Positions 1-8,154 of a DNA stretch of 31,076 nucleotides are shown piece by piece. The notes under the pieces were generated by a model, which was not told the origin of the DNA, searched no databases, and worked only from the letters and a program-made list of their open reading frames with translations. Every line of letters begins with the position of its first letter. Positions within the stretch are counted from its first letter, which is position 1. The DNA comes from DASVWH01 sp036389715 (GTDB lineage Bacteria > Acidobacteriota > Blastocatellia > Pyrinomonadales > Pyrinomonadaceae). The translations under genes were made by a program, and so were the position numbers. The DNA is taken from positions 1-31,076 of the forward strand of contig DASVWH010000056.1 in assembly GCA_036389715.1 (NCBI GenBank), given 5' to 3'.

Positions 1-1361
1 CGAATGGCGATGCAGGAATCCAGATTGCGCGCATAATCGAGGTAGAGCACCGCGCCCGCGTAGACGCCGCGCTCATCGGGCTCAAGCTCGCGGATGATCT
101 CCATCGCGCGAACCTTCGGCGCGCCCGTGACAGTCCCCGCCGGAAAGCAGGAGGCGAGCGCGTCGAAGCGGTCAAGCTCTTCGCGCAGGCGTGCGCGCAG
201 GCTGCTGACCAGGTGCTGAACGTGCGAATAACGCTCGACCGCCATCAAATCCTCGACTTCCACCGAGCCGTAATCCGAGACCTTGCCGAGGTCGTTGCGC
301 CCCAGGTCCACGAGCATCATGTGCTCGGCGACCTCCTTCTCGTCCACGCGCATCTCCTCGCCGAGCAGCCAGTCCTCTGCTTCCGTCGAGCCGCGCCTGC
401 GCGTGCCCGCGATGGGGCGATAATCGAGGCGCTGCCCGCGACAACGGACCAACATCTCGGGCGATGCACCGATCACGGCCTCGTCGCCGAGCCGGAAAAA
501 GTACATGTAAGGCGAGGGGTTCGTGGCGCGCAGCGCGCGGTAGATCGAGACGGGGTCGGCCGTCACCCGCTTGCTGAAGCGCTGCGAGAGCACGACCTGG
601 TAACAATCGCCCGCCGCGATGTGTTCCTGCGCGGCGCGCACGGCCTGCTCGAAATCCTGGCGCTTCCAGTTAGACTCAAACGAATCGCCCTGCCCGTCCG
701 CGTTCGGACGCTCGGGCTCGGGCTGGGGCGGGGCCTGCGCGAGCAGGAGCTGCTCAAGGCGTTCTGTCTCTCTGACGGCGCTTCGATAAAGCTCTTGCAG
801 GCGGGCCTCGCTGCCCTCTGCCTCTTCGGTCAGGACGACGGAGGTAATCTCTATCTGCTGCCGCACGCGGTCAAAGGCGAGCACCGTCCGGTAGAACATC
901 CAGACCGCATCATCGGCCCGCGGCGGCGCGTCGCTCTTGTTCAGGACGGGCTCGAACCAGCGCGCCGCCTCGTAGCCTAGATAGCCGACAGCGCCGCCCG
1001 ACAAAGGCGCGAGCCCGCCGCGTCGTGCCAGCTTCCGCTCGCTGAAATACCGGCGCGCAAAGTCCGTCGCACGCATGCCCCGCAGCGTCTCGCTATGCCC
1101 GCCTCTTTCGATGACGGTATCGTCTCCGCGCCCGCGCACGATCATCTCGGGGTTCGCGCCGAGAAAGGAGTAACGCGCGACACGCTCGCCGCCCTCGACC
1201 GATTCGAGCAGGAAAGCATAGCGTGCACCGGCGGCCACGCGCAGGAAAGCGCCGACGGGCGTCTGCAAGTCCGCGAGCACGCTACGGACGACCGGAACGA
1301 CGTTGCCGCGCCGTGCCTCGCGCTGAAAATCCTCGAATGTCGCTGGCCGCAAATCAATCAT
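1..1361 (-). CDS. trpE: Anthranilate synthase component I (partial, C-terminus beyond window)
   Basis: Chorismate-utilising enzyme that makes anthranilate with a glutamine amidotransferase partner, the first step of tryptophan synthesis. I translated the minus strand from ATG at 1361; it stays open for about 453 codons to the window edge, so roughly 45 to 60 C-terminal residues are missing. Visible motifs in order: LLES near residue 50, part of the tryptophan feedback site in TrpE; GGAVGYLGYEA; YQVVLSQRF; NPSPYMYFF; GASPEMLVR; IAGTRRRG; DLGRNDLGKV; HVQHLVS; FPAGTVTGAPK; and DSCIAIR at the edge. The LLES motif and overall length favour TrpE over PabB. An ATG slightly upstream is out of frame and stops at once, supporting 1361. 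The SDR gene lies 105 bp upstream on the same strand, with a possible terminator between them, so the two may not be co-transcribed. Confidence 0.93.
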   Translation of the reverse strand, partial: MIDLRPATFEDFQREARRGNVVPVVRSVLADLQTPVGAFLRVAAGARYAFLLESVEGGERVARYSFLGANPEMIVRGRGDDTVIERGGHSETLRGMRATDFARRYFSERKLARRGGLAPLSGGAVGYLGYEAARWFEPVLNKSDAPPRADDAVWMFYRTVLAFDRVRQQIEITSVVLTEEAEGSEARLQELYRSAVRETERLEQLLLAQAPPQPEPERPNADGQGDSFESNWKRQDFEQAVRAAQEHIAAGDCYQVVLSQRFSKRVTADPVSIYRALRATNPSPYMYFFRLGDEAVIGASPEMLVRCRGQRLDYRPIAGTRRRGSTEAEDWLLGEEMRVDEKEVAEHMMLVDLGRNDLGKVSDYGSVEVEDLMAVERYSHVQHLVSSLRARLREELDRFDALASCFPAGTVTGAPKVRAMEIIRELEPDERGVYAGAVLYLDYARNLDSCIAI

Positions 1362-1403
1362 GGAGAGACCATAAAATCTGCCGTAGGCGAAGAGGCTCAA
1401 GTG

Positions 1404-1441
1404 AAAAAGGAACAAGCGCCGGGTCCGGTTTCCGGTTCCTT
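1404..1441 (-). terminator. Possible intrinsic terminator after the SDR gene
   Basis: On the minus strand a 7-bp stem AAGGAAC/GTTCCTT encloses CCGG-containing inner sequence and is followed directly by a short T run (plus-strand A's at 1404-1408). It sits between the end of the SDR gene at 1467 and the trpE start at 1361. The inner part of the stem is imperfect, so strength is uncertain. Confidence 0.42.
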
Positions 1442-1466
1442 CATCTTTCCCGCCGCGCGTGCTCTT

Positions 1467-2252
1467 TCAGCCCAGCGCGTTTGATGAAAGCCACTGGCCG
1501 CCGTCAATGACGATGACTGCGCCGTTGATGAAGCTGGCGGCGTCCGAGCAGAGGAAGACGGCCGCTTGCTCTATGTCCTTGATGCGACCGAAGCGGCCGA
1601 GCGGGATGCGGCGGCGCAGCTTCTCTTTGACTGCGGCCGGGACGAGACGCGCCATGCCTTCGGTATCTTCGATGGGGCCGGGCGCGACGGCGTTGACGCG
1701 AATGCCGTGGCGTCCCCACTCGACCGCGAGGTTGCGCGTCAGGGCGTCAATCCCGGCCTTGGCCGCCGAGACGTGTAGTTGATAAGGCGTCCCCAGATAA
1801 TGGAGCGTCGCGCTGATGTTGAGAATAGAGCCGCGCTGCTTTTTCAGCTCAGCGAAGGCCGCGCGCGAGACGTTGAAGGTCCCCTTGAGATCAATGTCAA
1901 CGACCGTGCCGAAGCCGTTCGGCGACAACTCTTCGGCCGCACAGAGAAAGTTACCGGCCGCGCCGTTGACGACGATGTCGAGCTGGCCGAAGCGCTCTAA
2001 CGTCGCGGCCAGCGCGCGTTCGACCTCATCCATGTTGCGCACGTCGGCGGCGACGGCCAGGGCCTGGCCGCCCGCTGCGCGAATCCTCTCGGCCGCCGGT
2101 TCGAGGTGCTCCAGCTTGCGGCTGACGAGCGCCACACGCGCGCCCGCTTCCGCCAGCGCACGCGCCACCCCGCCCGTAATCCCCGTCCCCCCGCCCGTCA
2201 CAAACGCGACGCGCCCGGCCAGCAACCCGTCAACAAAAATTTTATCGCTCAT
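1467..2252 (-). CDS. SDR oxidoreductase, 2,4-dienoyl-CoA reductase-like
   Basis: 261-residue short-chain dehydrogenase with an N-terminal Rossmann motif TGGGTGI (about residues 20-26), the central NGAAGNFLC motif, and PGPIEDTEG after the active site. The blocks NGAAGNFLCAAEELSPNGF and DIDLKGTFNVSR closely resemble the peroxisomal/bacterial 2,4-dienoyl-CoA reductase group (DECR2-like), which uses NADPH to reduce 2,4-dienoyl-CoA intermediates during breakdown of unsaturated fatty acids. The usual YxxxK pair is not intact: the residue four before the conserved Lys in HVSAAKAG is Val. Lack of that Tyr is typical of this subgroup, so it supports the assignment rather than indicating decay. ATG at 2252 has only a weak ribosome site. 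There are no other beta-oxidation genes nearby. It could also be another SDR of the same clade acting on a different enoyl-CoA. Confidence 0.82.
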   Translation of the reverse strand: MSDKIFVDGLLAGRVAFVTGGGTGITGGVARALAEAGARVALVSRKLEHLEPAAERIRAAGGQALAVAADVRNMDEVERALAATLERFGQLDIVVNGAAGNFLCAAEELSPNGFGTVVDIDLKGTFNVSRAAFAELKKQRGSILNISATLHYLGTPYQLHVSAAKAGIDALTRNLAVEWGRHGIRVNAVAPGPIEDTEGMARLVPAAVKEKLRRRIPLGRFGRIKDIEQAAVFLCSDAASFINGAVIVIDGGQWLSSNALG

Positions 2253-2260
2253 CTTAGTTT

Positions 2261-2336
2261 AGTGAGCAGTAGGCGGTGAGCCGTGAGCAGTAGAAGCAAG
2301 GAAGAACTGCTGACCGCTCGCCGCTCGCCGCTTACT
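2261..2336. repeat. Heptamer inverted-arm repeat, AGTGAGC type
   Basis: Left arm (2261-2295) reads as five in-phase heptamers: AGTGAGC, AGTAGGC, GGTGAGC, CGTGAGC, AGTAGAA. The right arm (2302-2336), read on the minus strand, is AGTAAGC, GGCGAGC, GGCGAGC, GGTCAGC, AGTTCTT. The arms can pair into an imperfect hairpin of about 30 bp with a loop of a few bases. It almost fills the 89-bp gap between the stop of the dikinase-like gene (2342) and the start of the SDR gene (2252), both on the minus strand. Confidence 0.85.
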
Positions 2337-2341
2337 GGCCG

Positions 2342-4258
2342 TCAGCTTCCCGGTATGTAGGGGCGTGATTGAACGATGTAAATCTGCCCGTTCATGTAAG
2401 CCCATTCGATGTCCTGGTCGTGGCCGCCGAAGATGCGCTTGATGCTGGCGGCGGCCTTGACGAGGCGGCGGACGACCTCGTCCGTCAGGACCGAGCGCGT
2501 GCCCGTGATCGGAATCTCCTTGACGCCGCCCCCGGCGTCAAAGGTAAGCAGGCTGTCCTCGGCGGAGCGCGTCAGGACCTGAACGGCGTTGGTCCGCGGG
2601 CGAAAGATAATCTGCTCGGCGATCTTCTTGCCTTCGACGACCTTGATGCCGAGCCCGTGCTTGGCGCTGATATAGATCGAGCCCTTCTGCTCCTTATCAT
2701 AAGGGTCGGTGGTAATCATCACGCCGGAGGACTGCGAATTGATGCCCTCCTGAATGAGCACGGCCATGTAGACCTTCGAGTGGTCTATCCCGGCGCGCTC
2801 GCGTGCCTCGTAGGCCTCGAAGTTCCAGATGGAGGCCCAGACGGCCTTGATCGCCTTGACCATCTCCTCGTCGCCGCGGACGTTGGGCATCGTCGTGTAG
2901 AGGCCCGCGCCGTTGAAGTTGGGGAGGTCCTCGCTGTTGGTCGAGCTTCTGACGAACAGCCCCTTATCCGCGTATTCCGCATGGACGCGGCGCAGGACTT
3001 CCGCGCGCAGCTTCTCGTTAATCGTTCCCTGCTGAATGCGTGCGCGCATCTCGGCCAGCCGCTCGCGGCGATAGGCCGGGTCATGGACGAACCGCTGGTC
3101 GTTCATCATCTCGTAGATGGGCTCTTCGAGCTTGTTCTCCTTGATGAACTGGTCGTAGTAGAAGAAGGGCACGGTGAAGCCGTTGGGGACGGTGATGCCC
3201 GCCAGCTTCGACCGCATCAACTCGCCCAGGTTGGCGGACTTCGCGCCGTAGGCGATGACGGATTTGGCGCGCTGTTCGCGCAGGTCGGCGAGCTGGTTGA
3301 CGGCCAGGTCGAAACGAGGCTTCATCAGGTCGAGCCTTGCGAGCAGCCGCTTCTGGTACTCCTTCAACTGGTTAACGTCGGCGCGCTTGATGGAATAGCT
3401 GTCGCGCCTGGTCTCGAAAGAGACCCACCAGCCGTCATACTGCTTGAGGACTTCCTGTGCGTTCTTGATGTAAGCGTTGGGCACGCCCCAGGATTTCGCC
3501 AGTAGGTTGATGTGCGAGAGCGGCGTCGAGGGCTTGGTCGTGATGATGCCCGCGACGGGCGGAAGCGTGACGGGCACTTCGTTGAGGACCAGGATTTCGT
3601 TGAAGCCGATCTCGACGTGCTCGTCGAGCTTCTCGACGATGTGAATGCGCCCGAGGCCGCGCGAAGCGTTGAGCGCCTGGTAGTCCTGCTCCTTGTTGAT
3701 GTCGCGCTGCATGACGCGCGGCAAGCCTTCGATATTAGCCGACTCCTCTTCCTGCCTGAGCGAATTGGGCTTGTAGGCGACCGCCTCGAAAAAGCTCCGG
3801 CTGATGACCTCCGCAGTGAGCTTGATTTGATCCGCCGTAATCAGGTCGCCCTCCCAGAACTCGTAGGTCCAGCGCTTGAGCGGTGTTTGATAGGCGAGCG
3901 TGCCCATGATGAAGCGGCGGTTGGGCTTCAGGTAATTGTTCTCGAAGAACTCGCGGCCGCGCTCCAGCGACAGGTAATTGGCGTTGACGAAGTCCCTGTG
4001 AAAGGTGTAGCGCTTCGTGTTGACGTAATAAATCTTGTTCTTATTTTTGCGATCGATGACGAAGAGGACGTGCGGCAGGGGATAGGGCGTCTCGGCATCG
4101 TAAATGCGCGAGATGGAATCGAACTCGGCGCGCGAGCCGATCTTCGACAGGTAGCGGCTGGAGGGACCCTGCGCCCCGGCCTCCAAAACAGCGAAGGGGA
4201 AAACCATCAGGAAAGCCAGCGCCAGCGCGGCCGCTCTATATGTCCTCGGCAGATTCAT
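2342..4258 (-). CDS. Secreted PEP/pyruvate-binding (dikinase-like) protein
   Basis: 638 residues. Residues 1-30 form a signal peptide: basic start, a long hydrophobic run, then AGAQ. Residues about 235-265 are a PEP-utilising mobile (phosphohistidine) domain with the motif PSTPLSHINLLA; H249 is the expected phospho-carrier. Residues about 333-635 are a PPDK N-terminal ATP-grasp domain, with YGAKSANLGEL, VPNGFTVPF, VRSSTNSEDLPNFNGAG (436-452), SGVMITTDPY and a C-terminal DIEWA...VQSRPY. His domain before ATP-grasp domain is the order of plant glucan water dikinases, the reverse of PEP synthase. I see no third (PEP-binding barrel) domain. Residues 40-230 are unrecognised and may bind substrate. 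Family knowledge suggests ATP-dependent phosphotransfer through a phosphohistidine; substrate is unknown and an exported location would be odd for an ATP user. ATG at 4258 is preceded by an AGGA-containing ribosome site. Confidence 0.8.
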   Translation of the reverse strand: MNLPRTYRAAALALAFLMVFPFAVLEAGAQGPSSRYLSKIGSRAEFDSISRIYDAETPYPLPHVLFVIDRKNKNKIYYVNTKRYTFHRDFVNANYLSLERGREFFENNYLKPNRRFIMGTLAYQTPLKRWTYEFWEGDLITADQIKLTAEVISRSFFEAVAYKPNSLRQEEESANIEGLPRVMQRDINKEQDYQALNASRGLGRIHIVEKLDEHVEIGFNEILVLNEVPVTLPPVAGIITTKPSTPLSHINLLAKSWGVPNAYIKNAQEVLKQYDGWWVSFETRRDSYSIKRADVNQLKEYQKRLLARLDLMKPRFDLAVNQLADLREQRAKSVIAYGAKSANLGELMRSKLAGITVPNGFTVPFFYYDQFIKENKLEEPIYEMMNDQRFVHDPAYRRERLAEMRARIQQGTINEKLRAEVLRRVHAEYADKGLFVRSSTNSEDLPNFNGAGLYTTMPNVRGDEEMVKAIKAVWASIWNFEAYEARERAGIDHSKVYMAVLIQEGINSQSSGVMITTDPYDKEQKGSIYISAKHGLGIKVVEGKKIAEQIIFRPRTNAVQVLTRSAEDSLLTFDAGGGVKEIPITGTRSVLTDEVVRRLVKAAASIKRIFGGHDQDIEWAYMNGQIYIVQSRPYIPGS

Positions 4259-4412
4259 CTCAAAATCCTCGCTCCTTCATGCGCAGACAGCTACCATTTT
4301 ATCGCGGCGTCTCTCGCTCTGCGTTCGTCCGCGCCGCTTTTTCCGGCTCCGGCAATTCTAGCAGAACATCCGCCGGATGCCTCAGAAGCCTGTGAATTAA
4401 AACCGACTTTCG

Positions 4413-4444
4413 ATTAAGCTAAGGCTAAGCCAAGGCTAAGTTAA
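4413..4444. repeat. Short direct repeats upstream of rsmG
   Basis: Two direct copies of AAGGCTAAG (4421-4429 and 4432-4440) lie in a run that begins and ends with the palindromic TTAAGCTAAG and CTAAGTTAA. It is in the 223-bp divergent gap between the dikinase-like gene and rsmG. It may be a small or decayed member of the intergenic short-repeat family, or a regulator site; the sequence alone does not decide. Confidence 0.4.
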
Positions 4445-4481
4445 GAGCCGAACAACCCTCGCGCCTGCGAGAGGCAACGAG

Positions 4482-5168
4482 ATGAGCGAAACAGCAGCGA
4501 AACATCCGGCCGCCGGTCAATTCATAAGCGCCCTCGAAGAGAATGCCGGGCGCTACGAGGTTGCGTTGAACGGGCAGGCGCTCGCGCGACTGGCGGCATA
4601 CTACGAGCAGGTGATGGCCTGGAACGCGCGTCTGCACCTGGTTGCGCCGTGCTCACCGGCCGAGTTTGCGACGCGCCATGTCCTCGAATCGTTGCTTGCC
4701 CTGCCACATCTGCCGGACGGCGCACGCGTCGCAGACGTAGGCTCCGGCGCGGGCTTGCCCATTATCCCCTGCCTCGTCGCGCGCCCGGACCTCACGGCCA
4801 CCCTCTTTGAAGCCTCGCAGAAAAAATCGGTCTTCCTGCGCGAAGCGTTGCGGCGGGCGGGCACGGGCGATGCCGCGAAGGTCGTCAACGAAAGATTCGA
4901 GAAGACGCCGACGCCCGCGGCCCCGTTCATCACCTGCCGGGCGATAGAGCGTTTCGCGGAGATGTTCCCGCAGCTCTACGAGTGGTCGCCGCGCCGGAGC
5001 CGGTTGCTGCTTTTCGCGGGCGAGGCCATCCGCGTAGAGATTGAAAAGGCCGCGCTCCCCTACAGGGCCATTCTCATCCCGGCATCGGAGCGGCGTTATC
5101 TCTTCATAGTGGACCGGGACACGACCGGCGACAACGCGGGCCGCAACTCACACCCGGCGGCCAGCTAA
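4482..5168 (+). CDS. rsmG: 16S rRNA (guanine-527-N7)-methyltransferase
   Basis: 228-residue class I SAM-dependent methyltransferase of the RsmG/GidB family, which makes m7G527 in 16S rRNA of the small ribosomal subunit. Visible: the N-terminal helix region YYEQVMAWNARLHLVAP, then RHVLESL, the SAM-binding loop VADVGSGAGLPIIP (about residues 84-97), the acidic strand end TLFEASQKKSVFLRE, and FITCRAIERF. Length fits the family (about 200-240). The ATG has an AGAGG ribosome site 9 bases upstream. The gene stands alone, divergent from the dikinase-like gene and convergent with the S55 gene, with a shared hairpin terminator downstream. In many bacteria rsmG sits beside mnmG or parAB; here it does not. 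Confidence 0.93.
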   Translation: MSETAAKHPAAGQFISALEENAGRYEVALNGQALARLAAYYEQVMAWNARLHLVAPCSPAEFATRHVLESLLALPHLPDGARVADVGSGAGLPIIPCLVARPDLTATLFEASQKKSVFLREALRRAGTGDAAKVVNERFEKTPTPAAPFITCRAIERFAEMFPQLYEWSPRRSRLLLFAGEAIRVEIEKAALPYRAILIPASERRYLFIVDRDTTGDNAGRNSHPAAS

Positions 5169-5185
5169 AATCGGGCGGCAACTAA

Positions 5186-5220
5186 AATGAGGTGAGAAAC
5201 CGGATGGCTCTCACCTCATT
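5186..5220. terminator. Bidirectional hairpin terminator between convergent genes
   Basis: A perfect 12-bp stem AATGAGGTGAGA/TCTCACCTCATT (5186-5197 and 5209-5220) with an 11-base loop lies between the stop codons of rsmG and the convergent S55 gene. On the minus strand it runs into TTTTAG; on the plus strand the trailing sequence is only moderately T-rich. It is well placed to end both transcripts. Confidence 0.72.
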
Positions 5221-5250
5221 CTCTTCTCAAAGTCCTGTCGCTGTCGGCAG

Positions 5251-7122
5251 TTAGCGCACCACGTCAATCCCGATCAGTTGCTGGCCCGTGACGACGAACT
5301 CGGCGGGCGGCAGCTCCGTTTCGTAGATGGGCGAGAGGACGGTCGGAGTATAACCGCCGGTCGTCCGGTCGCTGTTGAGCGTGGCGACAACCGAAGGCGG
5401 CAGGTTCGGCAGCTCGCTCGTGCCGATGACAGCGCCCGGCGTAATCCGAAAGAGCTTGACGTAGAGCCGGTCGCTCTTCTTTGTCTTGTTGATGGCGGAG
5501 ACGAGCTGGCTGAGGTCCTGCGGGACGAAGGCTTGCGCGGCCGAGCCCTGCTGAAGCGCGCCGCCGTCGCCGACGAAGACCAGGAGCTGTCCCGGCGGCA
5601 CGTCGCGCGGAATCTGCACCGGGATGCGCTGGACAAACTGCTTGCCCGAATCGGTGCGGACGTAAGCCTGAACCTCTATGGCCTCGCCGCGCCGGACTTC
5701 CGTTCGGTCAAGCGAGATGCGCTCCAGAGTGGCGGCGCTCTTCCTGTCCGTCGAAGTGATGTCGAGCGTGACGCCGCTCAGTCGAACGTTCTCGAAGCCG
5801 CTGGTCATGAGCGCGTTGACGGGCACGGCGACGGACCCGGCGGCCAGCAGCGCGGCGTTGCCCGCGGAGAATCTACGGTCAACCAGAATCGGCTGCTGCC
5901 CGGCGACGTTGATCTGGCCGCGCACGCTGATGGTCGAATCGCCCATGCTCCGCTCGGAGGAAGTGATCGTGTTGAAGATCGTCATATTGAGCAGGAGCGG
6001 CGTGAGAAAAGCATCGTTCGCGACTTCGTATGAGTAGGTCTCCGTCCGGTCGCGGCTGGTGTGCAGGTTGACCTTGACGGGAATCATCTTCGGCGCCTTG
6101 CCGAGCTGGCCGTAGATGCCGCTGGCGCGATCCTGCGAGATGGCTCCGACCATCTGTCCGGGGACGGCCAGCTTGAAGGAGTTGTTCGCGTTCGGAATGA
6201 CGGTCACGACGGAGCTTTCGGTCATCGGCATCTCGGCCGCGCCGAGACTCAGGAACGGGTGGCCGAACGCGTAGATGCGGTCTCCGTCGCGGAACGTCAC
6301 GGTCCCGGAAGCGGCTATGGAATAGTCGCCGCGCACGAGCTGGACGCTGATGGAAGTTCCCGGCGCAAGCGTTTTATCGGTCACGGGACCGAGCGCCGTG
6401 ATGGCGGCCGCGCCGCCCGCGCCCGCGACCGGCATCAGCCCGTTGGCCTGAAGCTGCGGGGCAAAGAGCGCGAGCGATTCCTGGCTGATGCCGCCGAAGA
6501 CGACGGGCGTGGCTATCGGCTGAAATTGCTGGCCCATTAAGGCGGCCAGCGGCGAACCGGCGGAAACGGGCGCAATCAGCGGCACGGCCGTGACGGCGGG
6601 CTGCGGCGGATTGAGCTTCAATTCGGTAGAGGCCAGCTCCGTGAAAGAGTAGGAGCGCGATTCCTGCGCGCCGCGAACGGCGGGCTGCGAGCCGCGCTCG
6701 AAGAGGTCTATCATCTGCTTAATCGGGGTGATGCCCGCAATCGGCTCTTTGGAGAAAGGAAAGCTGAAAGCGATTGCGCCGACCAGCCGCCCTTCGATAT
6801 AGACGGGCGAGCCGGACATGCCGCCGAAAACTCCCGTCCGCTCGGCGTTGGCCCCCGAGAGCCGAGCGATAATCGCGGACTGGCGCGGCCCCGGGAATCC
6901 GGGCAGCACGCCGAGGATTTCGACGCCGAACTCCTCCGGCTCCGAACCGCTAAAGACCGTCCGCGCAACGCCTTTCATCCCCGGCCGGAGGTCAGCCAGG
7001 GGAAAGAGTCGCGCATCCTGGGCGGCGCTCGCACCGGCCGCAGCCTGCTGAGCCGGGACGGAAACGCCGAGCGCGGCAACAGAGAGCGCGAGCGCGAATG
7101 TCGCTGCAAAAATTCTTTTCAT
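5251..7122 (-). CDS. Secreted SpoIVB-like peptidase S55 domain protein
   Basis: Start chosen at ATG 7122, giving 623 residues: an AGAGG ribosome site precedes it, and a clean signal peptide (basic MKR, hydrophobic stretch, about residues 1-25) follows. A longer reading to 7188 would bury that signal. Residues about 45-145 contain RPGMKGVARTVFSG and GGMSGSPVYIEGRLVGA, with S104 as the presumed nucleophile. A second motif, DGDRIYAFGHPFLSLG, lies at about 279-294 with H288. In SpoIVB (peptidase S55) an equivalent GH motif comes first and GMSGSP later; here the order is reversed and the motifs are about 180 residues apart. The C-terminal half is beta-rich with no motif I know. SpoIVB cleaves a sporulation regulator in the Bacillus envelope; no sporulation genes are present, so this is probably a periplasmic or exported protein of other role. 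A good promoter lies upstream on the minus strand. Confidence 0.78.
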   Translation of the reverse strand: MKRIFAATFALALSVAALGVSVPAQQAAAGASAAQDARLFPLADLRPGMKGVARTVFSGSEPEEFGVEILGVLPGFPGPRQSAIIARLSGANAERTGVFGGMSGSPVYIEGRLVGAIAFSFPFSKEPIAGITPIKQMIDLFERGSQPAVRGAQESRSYSFTELASTELKLNPPQPAVTAVPLIAPVSAGSPLAALMGQQFQPIATPVVFGGISQESLALFAPQLQANGLMPVAGAGGAAAITALGPVTDKTLAPGTSISVQLVRGDYSIAASGTVTFRDGDRIYAFGHPFLSLGAAEMPMTESSVVTVIPNANNSFKLAVPGQMVGAISQDRASGIYGQLGKAPKMIPVKVNLHTSRDRTETYSYEVANDAFLTPLLLNMTIFNTITSSERSMGDSTISVRGQINVAGQQPILVDRRFSAGNAALLAAGSVAVPVNALMTSGFENVRLSGVTLDITSTDRKSAATLERISLDRTEVRRGEAIEVQAYVRTDSGKQFVQRIPVQIPRDVPPGQLLVFVGDGGALQQGSAAQAFVPQDLSQLVSAINKTKKSDRLYVKLFRITPGAVIGTSELPNLPPSVVATLNSDRTTGGYTPTVLSPIYETELPPAEFVVTGQQLIGIDVVR

Positions 7123-7548
7123 CAAGCTACCTCTGGGAATTGAAAAGGTTTTCCGAATCTTCCCGTCAGACGTTAAAGGCCCTGGCACGCGCGGCCGCGG
7201 GCGGGCCCGAAGCAGGGGGATATGGCCTGTGAGCCATCACCAGTGACTATAACTTTGGCTTTCAACGACGGTCAAGCCTTTCGGGTGACGGGAGTTATCT
7301 GATGAGCAATCAGCTAGATGGCGTTGCTTCGGGCCTCCCTGCGCCGACATCCGGGCGCGGCGCTTTCTTTAGCTCTTGCCGCCCTCTGCCGCCCCGTGAT
7401 AACGTGCGCTTTCGATGAATCCAGTCAACTTCGCGCAGCCGGACGCAGGGCACGCCCGGGACTGCCTGAAAGCTCCTTCTCTCAACTTATTGCTGCCGTG
7501 AGGCGCGAGAGGCGCGCCGCCGGGGCAAACAGGCCGCACCGCGAAACC
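7123..7548. other. 426-bp divergent intergenic region
   Basis: This gap separates the S55 gene (minus) from mobA (plus). It holds one convincing promoter for the S55 gene (7246-7275) and a GC-rich leader of about 115 bases with GGCCGCGGGC-type palindromes near 7190-7210. The part from 7318 to 7548 is open in the mobA frame but has no start with a ribosome site and no family similarity that I recognise. I see no riboswitch that I can name. Confidence 0.5.
7246..7275 (-). promoter_or_regulatory. Sigma-70-like promoter for the S55 gene
   Basis: On the minus strand TTGACC (7275-7270) is followed by an 18-base spacer and TATAGT (7251-7246), five of six matches to both consensus boxes. Transcription would begin near 7239 and leave an untranslated leader of about 115 bases before the ATG at 7122. 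Confidence 0.6.
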
Positions 7549-8151
7549 ATGCCCGACATTGAAGGCTTTATCCTCGCGGGCGGCGCGTCGAGCCGGATGG
7601 GAGCCGACAAAGCCCTGCTTGAGCTGGGGGGTCGAAACTTTGTAGAGCGTATCGGCAATGCGCTGGCTGCGGTCACGAGCGCCGTCACGCTGGTCGGCGT
7701 CAAAGCGGACAACGCGTCGTGGCCTCTGCGCAGGGTGGCAGATATTCATGTAAACTGGGGCGCGCTCGGCGGGCTGCATGCGGCGCTGGCAAATTGCGGG
7801 GCAGAGTGGGCGGCTGTCGTCGCCTGCGACCTGCCATTCGTGACCGGGGAACTCTTCGTGCGGCTGGGCGAGATGCGGGGCGACTTTGACGCCGTCGTTC
7901 CCATTCAAGAGGATGGACGCCCGCAACCGCTGTGCGCGCTCTACCGCACACGGCCCTGCGGTCAGCTGGCGGAGGAATTGGTCCGCGCAGGCGAGCGCCG
8001 CCCGCGTGCCCTGCTTGAACGGGTTCGGACGCGCCGCGTGGCCTTTGCAGAGCTGGCCCACCTCGAAGGCGCAAACAGCTTTTTCACCAACGTCAATACT
8101 CCGGGAGATTACGCGGACGCCCGCGAGAAGGAAGGAGAAAAGCAGGGATAA
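7549..8151 (+). CDS. mobA: Molybdenum cofactor guanylyltransferase
   Basis: 200-residue nucleotidyltransferase that joins GTP to molybdopterin to form the guanine dinucleotide cofactor. The N-terminal signature LAGGASSRMGADK (residues 9-21) is the GTP-binding loop of MobA, followed by WGALGGLHAAL and VACDLPFVTGEL, with the metal-binding Asp in CDLPF. A late FTNVNTPGDY matches the C-terminal NxNTPxD motif of this family. The reading frame is open for 77 more codons upstream, but that part is low-similarity, proline- and arginine-rich and ahead of the GTP loop, so I start at the ATG eight residues before LAGG. No other molybdopterin genes are in the window. A short-repeat hairpin follows immediately. 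Confidence 0.88.
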   Translation: MPDIEGFILAGGASSRMGADKALLELGGRNFVERIGNALAAVTSAVTLVGVKADNASWPLRRVADIHVNWGALGGLHAALANCGAEWAAVVACDLPFVTGELFVRLGEMRGDFDAVVPIQEDGRPQPLCALYRTRPCGQLAEELVRAGERRPRALLERVRTRRVAFAELAHLEGANSFFTNVNTPGDYADAREKEGEKQG

Positions 8152-8154
8152 GGA

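Noticed and set aside
213..980. 255-codon plus-strand ORF at the left edge
   Set aside because: Antisense to trpE, which is continuous and full of family motifs on the minus strand.
2369..3505. Long plus-strand ORF of 378 codons antisense to the dikinase-like gene
   Set aside because: It mirrors a clear family protein on the other strand, has no ribosome site or family motif, and is the expected effect of high GC on the complementary frame.
7415..7501. 28-codon ORF upstream of mobA
   Set aside because: No ribosome site, weak hydrophobicity pattern and no coupling to a neighbour; chance occurrence is likely.
7318..7548. N-terminal extension of MobA by 77 codons
   Set aside because: No ribosome site, low-complexity translation, and MobA proteins begin just before the LAGG loop.
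7123..7548. Molybdenum cofactor riboswitch ahead of mobA
   Set aside because: I could not match the known conserved core; a covariance search would be needed to claim one.
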